DNA from: Termitomyces sp. T153
Lineage: Eukaryota > Basidiomycota > Agaricomycetes > Agaricales > Lyophyllaceae
Length of the DNA: 64,000 nt
Assembly: GCA_018296165.2 (NCBI GenBank)
Contig: JACKQL020000081.1
Location: 124,001-188,000 of the forward strand
Reading direction: 5' to 3'
Shown in pieces: positions 33,801 to 44,138 of this stretch. The notes under the pieces were generated by a model. It saw nothing but the letters and a program-made list of their open reading frames with translations, made no database searches and had not been told where the DNA came from. A program made the translations under genes and the position numbers. How positions within the stretch are numbered: position 1 is the stretch's first letter; each line of letters opens with the position of its first letter.

Positions 33801-33929
33801 TTTGTTGTCATTGACCACCACCAGGGGTAGTGGAGGTGGCAGACATTGCCCTGGGATAGGATCTTTAGGGGCCAGGGTAAGTTTGACCACATTGAACACC
33901 AGATGAAGCTGGCACATCCCCACAGGGAG

Positions 33930-34860
33930 TCAGAGTCAATAGGCCAAGGGTCCTACCTGTTGTTCCACTGTGAATGGCCCTAACTGGTGGTGTAAAAGCT
34001 TCTTTGAGGGATGAGTGGTTGTAATGTCAGAGGCATCCAGATAGACTTGATCCCTGGGCTGATATCTGCACTCCAGAGTCCTCCTGTAGTCATAGTATTG
34101 CACCATGTCATCTTTTGCCTTCACCAGTGCAGCCCAGGCCTCTTCTTGTGACCTCTTCATCTGGTTCACAAATTCATTTACTGCCTCATTCTCTGAGGAT
34201 CAGGCCCGGGGTTCAAAACCCATGCATAGGTGCTGTCCAGTATTGAGAAAGAATGGGGAAAATTGGGTGGACATGTGAACATGGTTGTTGTACTGGAATT
34301 TGGCATCAGGGAGGAGTTTGTCCCAGTCATCTTGGTGCTTGTTGCAGAAGAGGCAGAGATACTGTTCCAACTCCTGGTTTACATGCTCTGTCTGGCTGTC
34401 AGACTGTGGATGGTAAGCAGTGGTGGTGTGGAGCTTCACTCCAAGCAGTTGGTAGAGCTCATAGGTGAACTCATGTTCCTCTGGTACAGGTTCATAGTGC
34501 TCATGGCAGAGCAGATGGTGTGGGCTGGAATGAAGTGTGCTCTCTTGCCATATAGGTCTACCACCACCATGATTCCATTGTAACCATGAGTGTTGGGGAG
34601 TTCTATGATGAAGTCCACAGATGCTACACTCCATCATTCCACAGGCACTGGTAGTGAGTGTAACTGTCCATAGGGGAGTTGGCATTGGGGCTTGGTCTGG
34701 AGGCAGAGATTGCAGGTACTAGTGTAGGATCCAATGTACTAGGACATCTGGGGCCACCAGTAGTTCCATGATACTAACTCTAGTGTCTTCCACCATCTGG
34801 AGTGCCCTGCAATTTGGGAGTCATGGTGTTGCTCCACAATCCTCCAATAGAGCTCTGGGA
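33930..34860 (-). pseudogene. Chromovirus integrase
   Basis: Zinc-binding HHCC-like remnants near 34830-34690 (HHDSQIAGHS, CLQTKPQCQLP). The catalytic core begins VDFIIELPNTHGYNGIMVVV and continues VKLHTTTAYHPQSDSQTEHV. The C-terminal part includes FQYNNHVHMSTQFSPFFLN and a DDMVQYYDYRR segment. Frames are interrupted, so it is inactive. Confidence 0.82.
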
Positions 34861-35017
34861 TGTTGGGGATGTAGATATGGTCTCAGAAGGTCAGGATTCC
34901 ATCTCAAAGGGCCCATTCATCAGCATGGACCACCTTAACACCAGTAGCATGCCCTGACTTCAGTGTCCAAGCAGCCTGCACCACAAGCTCCTCCTGTTGA
35001 CCATCCCTATTACCCTG

Positions 35018-36640
35018 TCAGATGTCCTGGAGAATGTCCACCTCTGCTCTGTTAACAACTAGGCCCTCCATGGCTTGGATCACAAACAATTTGGGGCAGA
35101 GGAGCACAATGTTACTGTTATCACCTTTTCCCATTCTATGGTCTGCCCTCCAAGATAGGGCATCTGGTTTCCCTATGCTATGGCCAGGCTTGTGGTGCAA
35201 GGAGAAGTTGAAGTTGGCAAAGTAGAGAGACCATTGGGCCTGCTGGTGATTGAGCTTCTTGGCTGTCTGGAAGTATTTAAGGTTCTTATGATCCATCCAG
35301 ACCTCAAACTTGTGCCACATGCCTTCCAGGAAGTGCTGCCACTCCTCAAATGACTGGATGATGGCCAACATCTTCTTATCATGGATCTTGTAGTTCTGCT
35401 CCACTACATTCAGGCTTTTGGAGTAAAAGGCCACCAGGTGCCACTTCCTGTCCTCTGGAAATTGCTGTGAGAGCACCACTCCAGTGGCAAAGTTGGAGCT
35501 GTTGGCCTTTATGTGGAAGAGAGAGTTGTCATCTGGGAAGAGGAGAACAAGTCTGGAGGTCATGGCACACTTGAGAGTGTCAAAGGCCATCTGCTCTGGA
35601 GGTCTCCAGCTCCACATAACATCTTTTTCTGTGAGATCAAACAGCAGGTGGGCATAATGTGAGAAGTCCTGGATGAATCTCTGGTAGAAGTTTGCAAAAC
35701 CAAGGAATGCCTGTACCTTCTTCTTGTTCCAGGGCTCTGGCCACTCTGCCATACCTGCTACCTTCACTGGGTCCATCTCCACAGTTCCATGGGAGATGAT
35801 TAGGCCAAAGTACTCAATCTGGGTTTGTTCAAACTCACACTTCTCCAGCTTGAGGTAGAGCTGGTGCCAGCAGAGGCATTCTAGAACAAAACAAGTGATC
35901 TGATGGTGTTCTTCTAGCATTTTGGTGTAGATGATGTTGTTGAGGTACATGCACACTACACTCTCCACAATGAGGTCCCAGAAGATGTTGTTCTTCATGG
36001 TCTGGAAGGTGGCTGGGCTGTTGGTGAGACTGAAGAACATAACAAGTGGCTCAAACAATTGCTAGTTGGTCCAGAAGGCCACCTTCCACTCATCTCCCTC
36101 CTGAATGTGCACATTGTTGTAACTCCACTGGATGTCCAGTTTAGTGAAGTATCATGTGCCCCAGAGGTTGTTGATGAGCTCAGAGATGAGGGAGAGAGGA
36201 TAGCAACTCTTTACTATCATGGCATTGAGTACCCAATAGTCCTGTACCAGAGAGGGCCATCCTTCTTTTTGATAGAGAAGACCAAAGAAGCCATTGGGGA
36301 TTTGGATAGATGGATCCAACCAGAGTCCAAGTTCTCCTGGAGGAAGGCATCAACCTCATCCTGCTCTCTGGGCATGAGGGAGTAGACCTTACAGCTGGAG
36401 GGTGCTGAGTTGGGCAGCAGTTCAATGGTGTGGTCCCACCTCTTGCACTCCAAAAGTGAGTCAAAGGAGGCCTTGGAGAACATGTCCTCAAATGCATGCA
36501 AGTAGGGGGGTACTACATTCTGGAACTCTTGAGGCATGGCATTGGCAGCAAAGGCCTGGGCCAGCCACTGGGATGTAGTCTGGCTAGCCCTAATCTCCAT
36601 GACAGAGGGCAACAGATAAACAGTGGTAATATAAATTTGA
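35018..36640 (-). pseudogene. Chromovirus reverse transcriptase and RNase H
   Basis: RT start at 36612-36217 (FEDMFSKASFDSLLECKRWD). A 346-residue open frame follows at 36058-35018 with the RT palm, connection and RNase H. The palm motif reads CMYLNNIIYT where active gypsy elements have Y(L/V/I)DD; both catalytic Asp are Asn. RNase H shows IKANSSNFATGVVLSQ, also with Asn in place of Asp. Every one of these Asp-to-Asn changes is a G-to-A change, matching CG-to-CA decay. Confidence 0.88.
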
Positions 36641-36960
36641 TCCCCTGCCTCTATTGCTTCATCCAGGAGCTCTGCTTTGCATATACCACCAAACTCCCCT
36701 CCATACTCCTCCAGAGCTCTGCTGTTGCTCTGATCATCCTTGTAGAGGGCCTCCCTATAAGAGAATGCCAGAGGCAGGGAGTTCAGGAGGTCTAGATCAG
36801 CAAAGGGGAGAAGGCCGGCATGACATGTTTGGATGGCTGCATGCTCTCAGACTTGAGTCTGATGCTGTGCTCTGGCCTCCATGGCACAGGCAGAGCACTT
36901 CCTGGAGCATCTACTCATGGTCACCTCTCCTTTAATCCAATTGACCTTGGGGTTATGCTC

Positions 36961-37230
36961 TTAGAACCACATGAACCCAAGAATCATGTCTTGCCTTCCC
37001 AAGCTGGTGACAGCAAATATGGCACACTTTGTGTAGTTCCAATAGTAGAGAACCAGGTTGACCATGGAGCTAATTGTGCCCACTTCATTGGGTGTTCCAT
37101 TGATGTTGTAGACAGGAATGGGCTTGAGAAGGGGTGTGTGGTCAAACCATGGTGTTTGACAAACTCTGAGTCCATAAAAAGTCCCATTGCTCCACTGTCC
37201 AGGAGAGCTGCAACTCTGCGGTTTTGCTAG
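36961..37230 (-). pseudogene. Chromovirus protease
   Basis: IPVYNINGTPNEVGTISSMV and TSLGRQDMILGFMWF parallel the protease of element 1. The DSG catalytic segment at about 37200 (VALLDSGAMG in related copies) lies in another frame here. Confidence 0.7.
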
Positions 37231-37528
37231 GTGTCCATTGTCTTGATCTCCACATTGAAGCACAAGGAATGGGCTGATGAGCCACAGGCCATCACATACT
37301 GTCAGGGCATTCAGCATGCCCAAGCAGGGCTGTGCTGTTGGACCTTCAGAGGTGTCAGAGAGCTTGGCAGGAGCTCTGGAGTTAGTGTTTGTATGTCTGG
37401 AAGGGGGCTTTGATGTTCTTCTGTCTCAGAATGAAGGGCATTGGAAAAGGCAGTTTCATCTTCTATCAACAGACAAGAGAACCTGTTAGCACCTAGCAAT
37501 GGAGGCATACACCTCATCCATTGCTTGA

Positions 37529-38721
37529 CTAAAAATCCCCCTCTAGCTCCGGAGGTGAGGTGCTCACGTTGGCTTCTTCCAGGGTCAACTCCAATAAGGG
37601 CTTGTCCAGCATTGGAGCTCCAGCAGCATCTTTTGCAGCCAGGAGCTGCAAGAAAAGTTCCTCCTGCTCTGCTGTGAAAAGATAGCAGACCTCTAGGCCC
37701 AGGAGACAGTGCTGTGCAAAGTTCCCAGGCTTCTTGCATCTCTGGCATAACAGTGGGGCTACGTGGAGTTGTCGGGCCATGTCCATATCCATGGGAATCT
37801 CTGGGGGTAGGGGACAAGTGGCAGGGGCAGCTGGAGCAAGGGCTAGTGCTGGGTGAGTAGGTGCAGGGTGGCAGAAGTTGCTGACCAGAGCAGAGTGCAT
37901 TATGGAATGGGGGCGGCAGAGCTCCCTCTGTATCTCCATGAGCTGCCATTGGTCCCAGGCCACCTCATACCACAACACAATCTTTTCATCATTGGGGTGG
38001 CCCTCTGCCAGATTGTCAATGCATTCCACCAAGGTGGGGTGCAAGCCATCCTGGAAGGTGAGGCATAGCTGGAGGCTGTCAGGGTAGGTGGCCTGTTCAA
38101 CCAGGGCTTGAAATGAGTTGATGTACTCATTCAACATATGCTTCCCTTGTCCATACTGCTCCCTGTCATGCAGCATCAGTGCTGCCATCTTGGCAGGGTC
38201 CAATGGAAAAAACTCCATGCAAAGTCCTTCTTGAAGGCAGCCCAGTCCAGGAAGCTCCCCACACCTCTAGAATGGTGGAAAACTTGCAGCACATAAGTGG
38301 AGGCATGTCCAGTCTTCATGTATGACAGCACCCAGGCTATTTTCAATGCATCAGAGTCAAAAATGTCCCTACTGAGGTGGATGTAGGTGAGGCAGGACTG
38401 TAGGAATTGCTCCCCACTGGAGCGAGTGCCATCATATGCATCTGGCAGCACTGGGCAAGGGATTTGTGGCTGCAGGGTCACTGGAGCCACCAGAGTGGGT
38501 GCCATGGCAGGCAGAGCTGGTTCCTTGGCCATGGGAGGAGTGGAGTTAGGGCTTAAGCATTCTGGCAATGCCTGGAGGGACTGGGAGATAAGATCTGTTG
38601 TCTGATGGAGGGTAGAGAGTTTGGTCATATGGTGGGTGAGAGATGATTGCATTAATTGCACCTGGGTTTCTAGGTGGAGCAGGCAAGTCCAGGCTTTGTC
38701 CTGCAGAGCTGGGGCCTCCAA
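37529..38721 (-). pseudogene. Chromovirus gag
   Basis: Two overlapping open frames: 38721-38176 (with EQFLQSCLTYIHLSRDIFDS) and 38218-37529 (with EFFPLDPAKMAALMLHDREQ and the knuckle CQRCKKPGNFAQHC). The knuckle has Asn where the zinc-binding His of CX2CX4HX4C is expected. Confidence 0.8.
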
Positions 38722-38844
38722 GGGTGTGTCTGGGTTGGCAAGCTAAGACATAGAACTCTGCAATGCTTAATCCTGGTGGAGAAGTGATGGATAGTGGCTT
38801 GGAGGTTCCTTGCAGCTATGCAGGGCTTTTGGGCCAGTTTTATG

Positions 38845-38855
38845 AGACTTGTTCC
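38845..38855 (-). other. Putative self-priming primer-binding site, element 3
   Basis: Plus strand AGACTTGTTCC, 2 bp from the LTR. It is complementary at 10 of 11 positions to AGAACAAGTCT at 38985-38995 in the LTR. Same arrangement as element 1. Confidence 0.55.
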
Positions 38856-38857
38856 AC

Positions 38858-39224
38858 TGTAAGAGCAACCTCTGCAGCAATGGATTGGAGTCATGCAGCT
38901 AGCAGAGGGGGATCCAAAGTATATTAGCAGAGTAGATGATGATACAAATTGGTAACTAATCACCTAGCAGAGGGGAATCCAAAGAGAACAAGTCTAAGGA
39001 TCCCCACTGCTTGATGCAGTGCATCAGCAGGCAGTGGAGGTGTGGGAACTACTGTACAGGTGACCAGAGCTACTCCTAACCCTAGAGCAATGGTTGCTGA
39101 GGGAATATGGAGAACTCTGGAGTTCAGAGATCTCTGGGGCTCTTTTCAGAACCCCAGAGATGTCAAACAAGCTGTGGAGGTGCTGGAACCAGTCACAGAG
39201 GTTGGAAATGGAAGTCCCCTGACA
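38858..39224 (-). repeat. 5' LTR of chromovirus
   Basis: Plus orientation: starts TGTAAGAGCAACCTCTG and ends GTCCCCTGACA. It contains AGAACAAGTCT at 38985-38995, the proposed transcript 5' end. Confidence 0.9.
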
Positions 39225-40029
39225 CCCAGCAGATGCCAATAGGGTATTACAGGTTTTACACCAAGAACAAGTGTTCAAACCCCCATAGTTGCAAAAAATC
39301 CACTCCTCATTTGGCACATATGACAACTACCACTGGCTTTAGCAAGGACCTCACATACCATGGGGGCATCACAACACCCCACATCTGCACAGCACAACAG
39401 GAATTTTACTGGTCTCAAATTACCCCTACCTTAAAAATCCATACTAACCCTAACCTACCTACCTTTGATCTATCTTTGAGCCTATTGCAACATGAACCTG
39501 CTACTATATATGCCACCACAATCTCTGCAAGGAAAGTTCTACTATAAAATATTACATAAAAATTGATACACAAACATGCTACACCCTGTACAAGGTACTG
39601 TACATTGGCCTACTGGCCCATATGTTAGCTCAGCATTGTAGCCCTGTCAGCATTAAAACAGAAATCATCATCATCATCATCATCAAAAGAGAAAGACAGC
39701 TTATACTCCAAAATTTCATCCATGAAGGGCACCCTCCTCAGCTGCACCACCCACTACTCTCCAGTTTCTTTGTCTACAAATTACACTTCATGAACATACT
39801 ACTGCAATATGGACTCTATTCACATGTGATAATCCTGTTAAATTTTGATTTGATGGTAAATTTTGCCTTCCCAATATTCCCACCATGACTCTACTACAGC
39901 TTGTCAAGATGGTGTACAGGACATGAATCAGTTCCCTAAAAAGAACTACCAAGATCACCTGCACTTTATGTTTCTTAGTGGGCCAAATGTATCTCCCTTC
40001 TGCCAGCACAATGGACTTTTCAGCCCACT
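39225..40029. other. Unassigned CG-poor sequence
   Basis: No convincing gene. It holds an (ATC)n microsatellite at about 39664-39685. The downstream part probably belongs to the decayed P450 that becomes readable at 40030. Confidence 0.45.
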
Positions 40030-40315
40030 ATGATCAGCAAGTATGTGATCCCTGCACATACTTCTATTGTCCCAAACATCTGTGCTGTGCACCAGCATGA
40101 CAATAACTGGCCTGATGCCCAGAAGTTCAGTCCATACCACTTCATCAGTATGTGCCAGAAAGCTGTGAACAATATTCCTTTTGGCATGGGCCCACATCAA
40201 TGTGTTGCCCAGCAATTCTTGCTCTTTGAGGTATTTGTGCATTCATACGGCTCATGCAATGCACCTAACACAGACAATTACAGCAACAAGCACCTTTGTG
40301 TATGCTTCTCTTGAA
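40030..40315 (+). pseudogene. Cytochrome P450 C-terminal relic
   Basis: Plus-strand translation ISKYVIPAHTSIVPNICAVH, then NNWPDAQKFSPYHF and NNIPFGMGPHQCVAQQFLLF. This gives the P450 meander (WPDAxxFxPxRF) and the heme loop FGxGxxxC with Cys present, although the Arg and Gly of FGxGPRxCxG are changed to His and Val. Upstream exons and I-helix are not readable. It is CG-depleted like a transposon. It is unrelated in position to the intact P450 at 53657-55733. Confidence 0.75.
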
Positions 40316-40504
40316 CTACAATTGGTCATCTTGAAGAATAGTCTGCATGCAGAACAGGTCCAAAATGAGTTTGGAGCATTTGAGCTTAGCATCTTCATGC
40401 TCTTGATATCAACTTTGTTCAATGGACCTACTAGTACTTGTGCTGCAATAGAGACAGAGCTATTTTATTTAGTCCAAAGACATTTGGTTTTACATTCAAC
40501 CTGA

Positions 40505-40779
40505 CAGTGTGACTTCCTAACAGATCTGGATTGACGCAGAGCTGTTACCTATGTAAATGAAAAGAGAGATTGTAAGTAACATCATACCTCTTTGGATACC
40601 CGCAATATCTCCTCAAGACCCTCGTCATTATTCCAGAAGCTCGACACATCAGGAACGGCAGCATCAATTCGACATTCTTCACCGGTGACAACATTGAATC
40701 CCTCAAGAGGCTGAACAATGGACTGACTCTTTTGTCTATCCTCAACAAGGAATTTCTTCACACCATTCTTCTTGTTCAT
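40505..40779 (-). pseudogene. 5' fragment of an unidentified host gene
   Basis: Exon 1 is 40779-40588 (64 residues, start MNKKNGVKKFLVEDRQKS, with VTGEECRIDAAVPDVSSF). An intron 40587-40549 (GTATGA...ATAG) follows, then exon 2 from 40548. Exon 2 loses similarity to normal host DNA at about 40505, where CG-depleted transposon-like sequence begins. I do not recognise the family. Base use and splice sites look like a real gene whose 3' part was removed by rearrangement. Confidence 0.45.
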
Positions 40780-42863
40780 AGTACCCGGTACTGACGTGTT
40801 CTTCTTGCCTCTAGAAACTCCACGGACTGATAGAAACCAAACCAGGGAAGGAAAACGAGAAGCATACGGAAATAAACGGGCCGGCCGGATCAGCGGTCCG
40901 GAAAGCGTGGCTTTTTACCTGAATCAACCTTTGACGTTTTTTTTTGCTAGAGCCACAAGAACCCACTACATAGTAGCGGAAATTTGTTCGATGCGGTGTA
41001 TACAGGTCTATATTGACTCAGAAGTACATTGAACCGAGTTTAGAAGGTGACTACTCCAATCCATACCAGAATTCGTTCCAGATACCTCGCAAGTCCTGCG
41101 TCGGCAATATCCGAAAGTCACATGTTGCAAAGAACCCTGCTGGTATTCACTTGTAGTAGTCACATCGTATATATGTCAAGAAGATCACGTACATTAAAAT
41201 GACTTATCAGAGGGCGACGTACCTACATAGATCCCTGCGCTTGACAAAATATTGTCGTGCGATAGATTCACATGGGAATAAGAAAGGATATACTAACACC
41301 TGAAACTCGTTACTGGTGTAAACCGTGTCAGAGGGAAAGTCGTCCACGATGCCGTGGGGATGATCCACATAGCCTGAAACTAAAAAATTTAGTCAATGCG
41401 ACGAGCTATGCAGCAGAATATATAGATATCAATATCAAACTTTGCGCGCCGTTCTCAGAAGGCAGTACAATCTAGTTTCGCCATAACATTACTGCTAGCG
41501 CCTTATCTCACTACTTACGATGTCCGACTGGTCTCCTGGAAAAAGCACCAAGGTCCGGAGAGACCCGATATACTCAAGTTGGCAGTGATCAACTAGTCGA
41601 TCTTCAGTTTATGGAAATCCTGCCGCGAAGTTTAAGTTAGAATGCAGACTGCAGATCGGGAGTTAGATATTGGACCACATTCCGATTAGGGCTAACAGGA
41701 TATACTAACCAGTCGTCACCGTACCAGTTGGTTACCCGTTTGGAGCCGTGCTGTGACCGGAACGCAAGTCGCCGTATGACCTGAAGAACGTGCGCTCATT
41801 GACCATGCCACGAGTACGTCAAGTCGCCGTATTCTTGACTAAGCATGTACTATAGTCTAGAAATTTGACTTCAACGCGCGTATTGTCGACGTTGAAGTGT
41901 TACTTATGTACCCATACTGATTTCTGTAAATTTTGTGCCCGTCGTACGGAACATCGTACCGCGTTGATATTGACACTAGCCGAAATTAGAAATGGCGGTC
42001 TTGAGAACTTCCGCATGGCACAAATTCACAAATCACGATCACGTTATGATGACGGTGGCGGGTGGCATCAGCGGGTAGCATGGTGATACTTCCAGCTACA
42101 TATGGTTACGAAGGAGTGGCCAGTCGTATCTACAACGAATAATCAACCACAAAGTCATGTGTCTGTAATCGAGGGAAGGAGTTTTGTAAGCCATGGATGA
42201 CAAGGCGCCAAGGATGATCGATGTCGCTGTCGCTACTGACCGTACTCGAAGTCGTTCTATTTCCTATTATGCTCCTATTATGAATTGACAAGCTCATGAG
42301 GTGGGGGGTCCAAGGGAGGTCATATGAATGATCATGCTGTGGATCTATCCTTAAACTCAATCTCATTTGCACGTTTAGGAAGACAAACACGAGGAACCAG
42401 ACGTGTTTGGCTTGATAATCGCATATCATGGAAGGAAACTCCGAGTCGGATATGATATATGACTATTGATATATTGTACATATGAGAAGGCACGTCCGCG
42501 GTGACCTGGCAGTTTTGATCGTTGATCCGTGAGCTTAAAGATAACATTAGGGGTGTAAAAATACTTACCGTAAAAGGGAGGGAATAAATTGGATGGAAGT
42601 GTATGAGCCGTCGATTCAGACGACATGAGGCAGGGAGCTCCAATGATAGCCTATATTGAGGAGAAGTGAGCTCGAGCTCATACATGATATGATAATCGAT
42701 ATGCATGAGACGAAAGCTCGCCGGAAGTATATGTATGTATGTATGATTGGAACGAGACAAAGGAGAAAGCGGATGAAGGATGTCGATGAAGGATGAAGTC
42801 ATAGTGGTAGTATACATGTAAAAAAAGAGAATGCGAACAGATTGGACAATTTATTTTCAACTT
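40780..42863. other. Intergenic host DNA
   Basis: CG content is normal for the host. No gene is recognised. Open frames such as 42332-42817 (minus) are antisense or downstream sequence without family motifs. The region just below 42863 probably holds the 3' untranslated part of the gene at 42864-44138. Confidence 0.5.
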
Positions 42864-44138
42864 TTACTTCCTCCCAAGGGACAACAAGCAAACAGCGCCG
42901 CGGTACATCATGTCATCAGCAGGGCAGGTTAACCTCTGCGCCATGCTATCCAGGGTCGCACCATCAAAGTACGTTCGGATTTCATGTTGAGTCGAGTAGC
43001 GGAACCGAGGACGGCAGTGATGCCCACGACATTCATCAGCTGGGAACGACACATGAGATCTCAGCCGAAAAGCGGGAAAATAGGACATACCAGGTGCAAA
43101 TGCGAAACGCTCCGCGTCGTCGGCGTCCACATCCATGTTATCATCTCCGATATCACTTTCATAGAGGTCGGGGCTGGGACTGCGGTTCTTCGTCACCTCT
43201 GAGATAGGCGGTAGCTTGACGGTGTGCGCAACGGGGTAGTACGCTAGGTGGTACGGTACACCATAGTTGTACGGGACATATTGGGGGTAATGGAACCGCG
43301 ATGAAGTGGTGTCCGCCGGCCTTGGGTCGGGGATACGAGGATATTGATAGCTTGGTTTCACGAGTGGGGGGCTGTATGATGATGAGGTACGATCGGTGGG
43401 AGTGAAGGCCTCAAAAGCCTTCAAGGAAGCGCGAGGGGGTGATTCCGGGGAGGGTGGAAGGGAGTCGGGGGTCGATGGGCTGTTACTGTATTCGGTAGGT
43501 GTGGGTGAGTCAGTGCACGTGGAGAGAATTTCTGCCTGAACCGGTACAGTCTCAGGGGTGGTGCTGGCCTTATTAGCTGCTGTAGCAGGAGCGGCAGAGA
43601 CTGAATTAGCCACTGTGGCCACAGCTGACTTTTTTTTCGACCTTCTGGTTCTCTGAAGACATATCCATGAGCTATGATAGATTGTAATGTTCGTTTCGAA
43701 GTTTGTACATACCTTAGGCAGGGCCTCGCCTTTCATCATCTTGACTCCCCTACATAAGTCCCGATGTTTCGCCCATAGACCGCTATAATACTCGTTGCGT
43801 TGATCTAGCTTGATCCATCGCTTACACCCGAGGCATCTGACGATCCGCGAGCGTACTTCGAGAGTCCACGGATCCGCCTCGAGCTGACGACGGCGCTCAT
43901 CGACATCCGTGCAATTCTTGCGTTTCCTGATGCGCTGCTGAGGTCCCTTCTGATCGCTCCGAGAACGCTTTTTACGGGAGGCACTGCTGTTCGAGCTCCT
44001 GGAGCTTCTGGGCGACTCGCTCCCTGCCACAGGAGGCTTCTCAGCCACCACGACCTGCGGCGGCGATGATTTGGATTGTCGAGAACTGGGTGCACTGGGA
44101 TTGTATGCTGGAATGCGAAAGGTAGATCGCGTTGACAT
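42864..44138 (-). CDS. Uncharacterised nuclear-type protein with C-x2-C / H-x3-C motif
   Basis: 387 residues from exons 44138-43713, 43652-43091 and 43039-42864. The two proposed introns are 60 and 51 nt, both multiples of 3 without stops, so a retained-intron form would also stay open. Residues 53-75 are very basic (RKKRSR, RIRKRK), a likely nuclear localisation signal. Residues 102-129 carry C102-x2-C105-x19-H125-x3-C129 (RCLGCKRWIKLDQRNEYYSG, then LWAKHRDLC), a compact zinc-binding motif I recall from uncharacterised agaricomycete proteins. The middle is low-complexity Ser/Pro/Thr with PxSP-type sites. The acidic DIGDDNMDVDADDAE lies near the C-terminus. This suggests a DNA- or chromatin-associated role, but function is unknown. 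The start was chosen at 44138; the in-frame ATG at 44333 would add a segment that looks like promoter sequence. Confidence 0.7.
   Translation of the reverse strand: MSTRSTFRIPAYNPSAPSSRQSKSSPPQVVVAEKPPVAGSESPRSSRSSNSSASRKKRSRSDQKGPQQRIRKRKNCTDVDERRRQLEADPWTLEVRSRIVRCLGCKRWIKLDQRNEYYSGLWAKHRDLCRGVKMMKGEALPKVCTNFETNITIYHSSWICLQRTRRSKKKSAVATVANSVSAAPATAANKASTTPETVPVQAEILSTCTDSPTPTEYSNSPSTPDSLPPSPESPPRASLKAFEAFTPTDRTSSSYSPPLVKPSYQYPRIPDPRPADTTSSRFHYPQYVPYNYGVPYHLAYYPVAHTVKLPPISEVTKNRSPSPDLYESDIGDDNMDVDADDAERFAFAPGMSYFPAFRLRSHVSFPADECRGHHCRPRFRYSTQHEIRTYFDGATLDSMAQRLTCPADDMMYRGAVCLLSLGRK

Larger units (their letters stand above)
33183..39224 (-). mobile_element. Full-length dead chromovirus (Ty3/Gypsy), element 3
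   Basis: 6042 bp on the minus strand. 5' LTR 39224-38858, primer site about 38855-38845, gag 38721-37529, protease about 37323-36961, reverse transcriptase/RNase H 36612-35018, integrase about 34860-33930, chromodomain about 33800-33640, polypurine tract just before 33532, 3' LTR 33531-33183. Gene order and terminal chromodomain define a chromovirus. LTRs are 349 and 367 bp and clearly diverged, so it is old. Stops lie throughout and catalytic Asp residues are changed to Asn. GATGC flanks the left LTR; on the right it appears 7 bp beyond the LTR end. Confidence 0.92.

Noticed and set aside
34195..34225. GGGTTCAAAACCC as a tRNA T-arm
   Set aside because: It lies inside the integrase coding region and lacks the other tRNA arms.
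37311..37949. 212-residue minus-strand frame in the chromovirus
   Set aside because: Out-of-frame shadow of the gag frame 37529-38218, which has the conserved knuckle and gag motifs.
40772..41032. Plus-strand 86-residue frame next to the truncated host gene
   Set aside because: Lies in the upstream region of the minus-strand gene and shows no motif or splice structure.
42332..42817. 161-residue minus-strand frame downstream of the C-x2-C protein gene
   Set aside because: His/Ser/Ile-rich without family motif; lies where the 3' untranslated region of 42864-44138 is expected.
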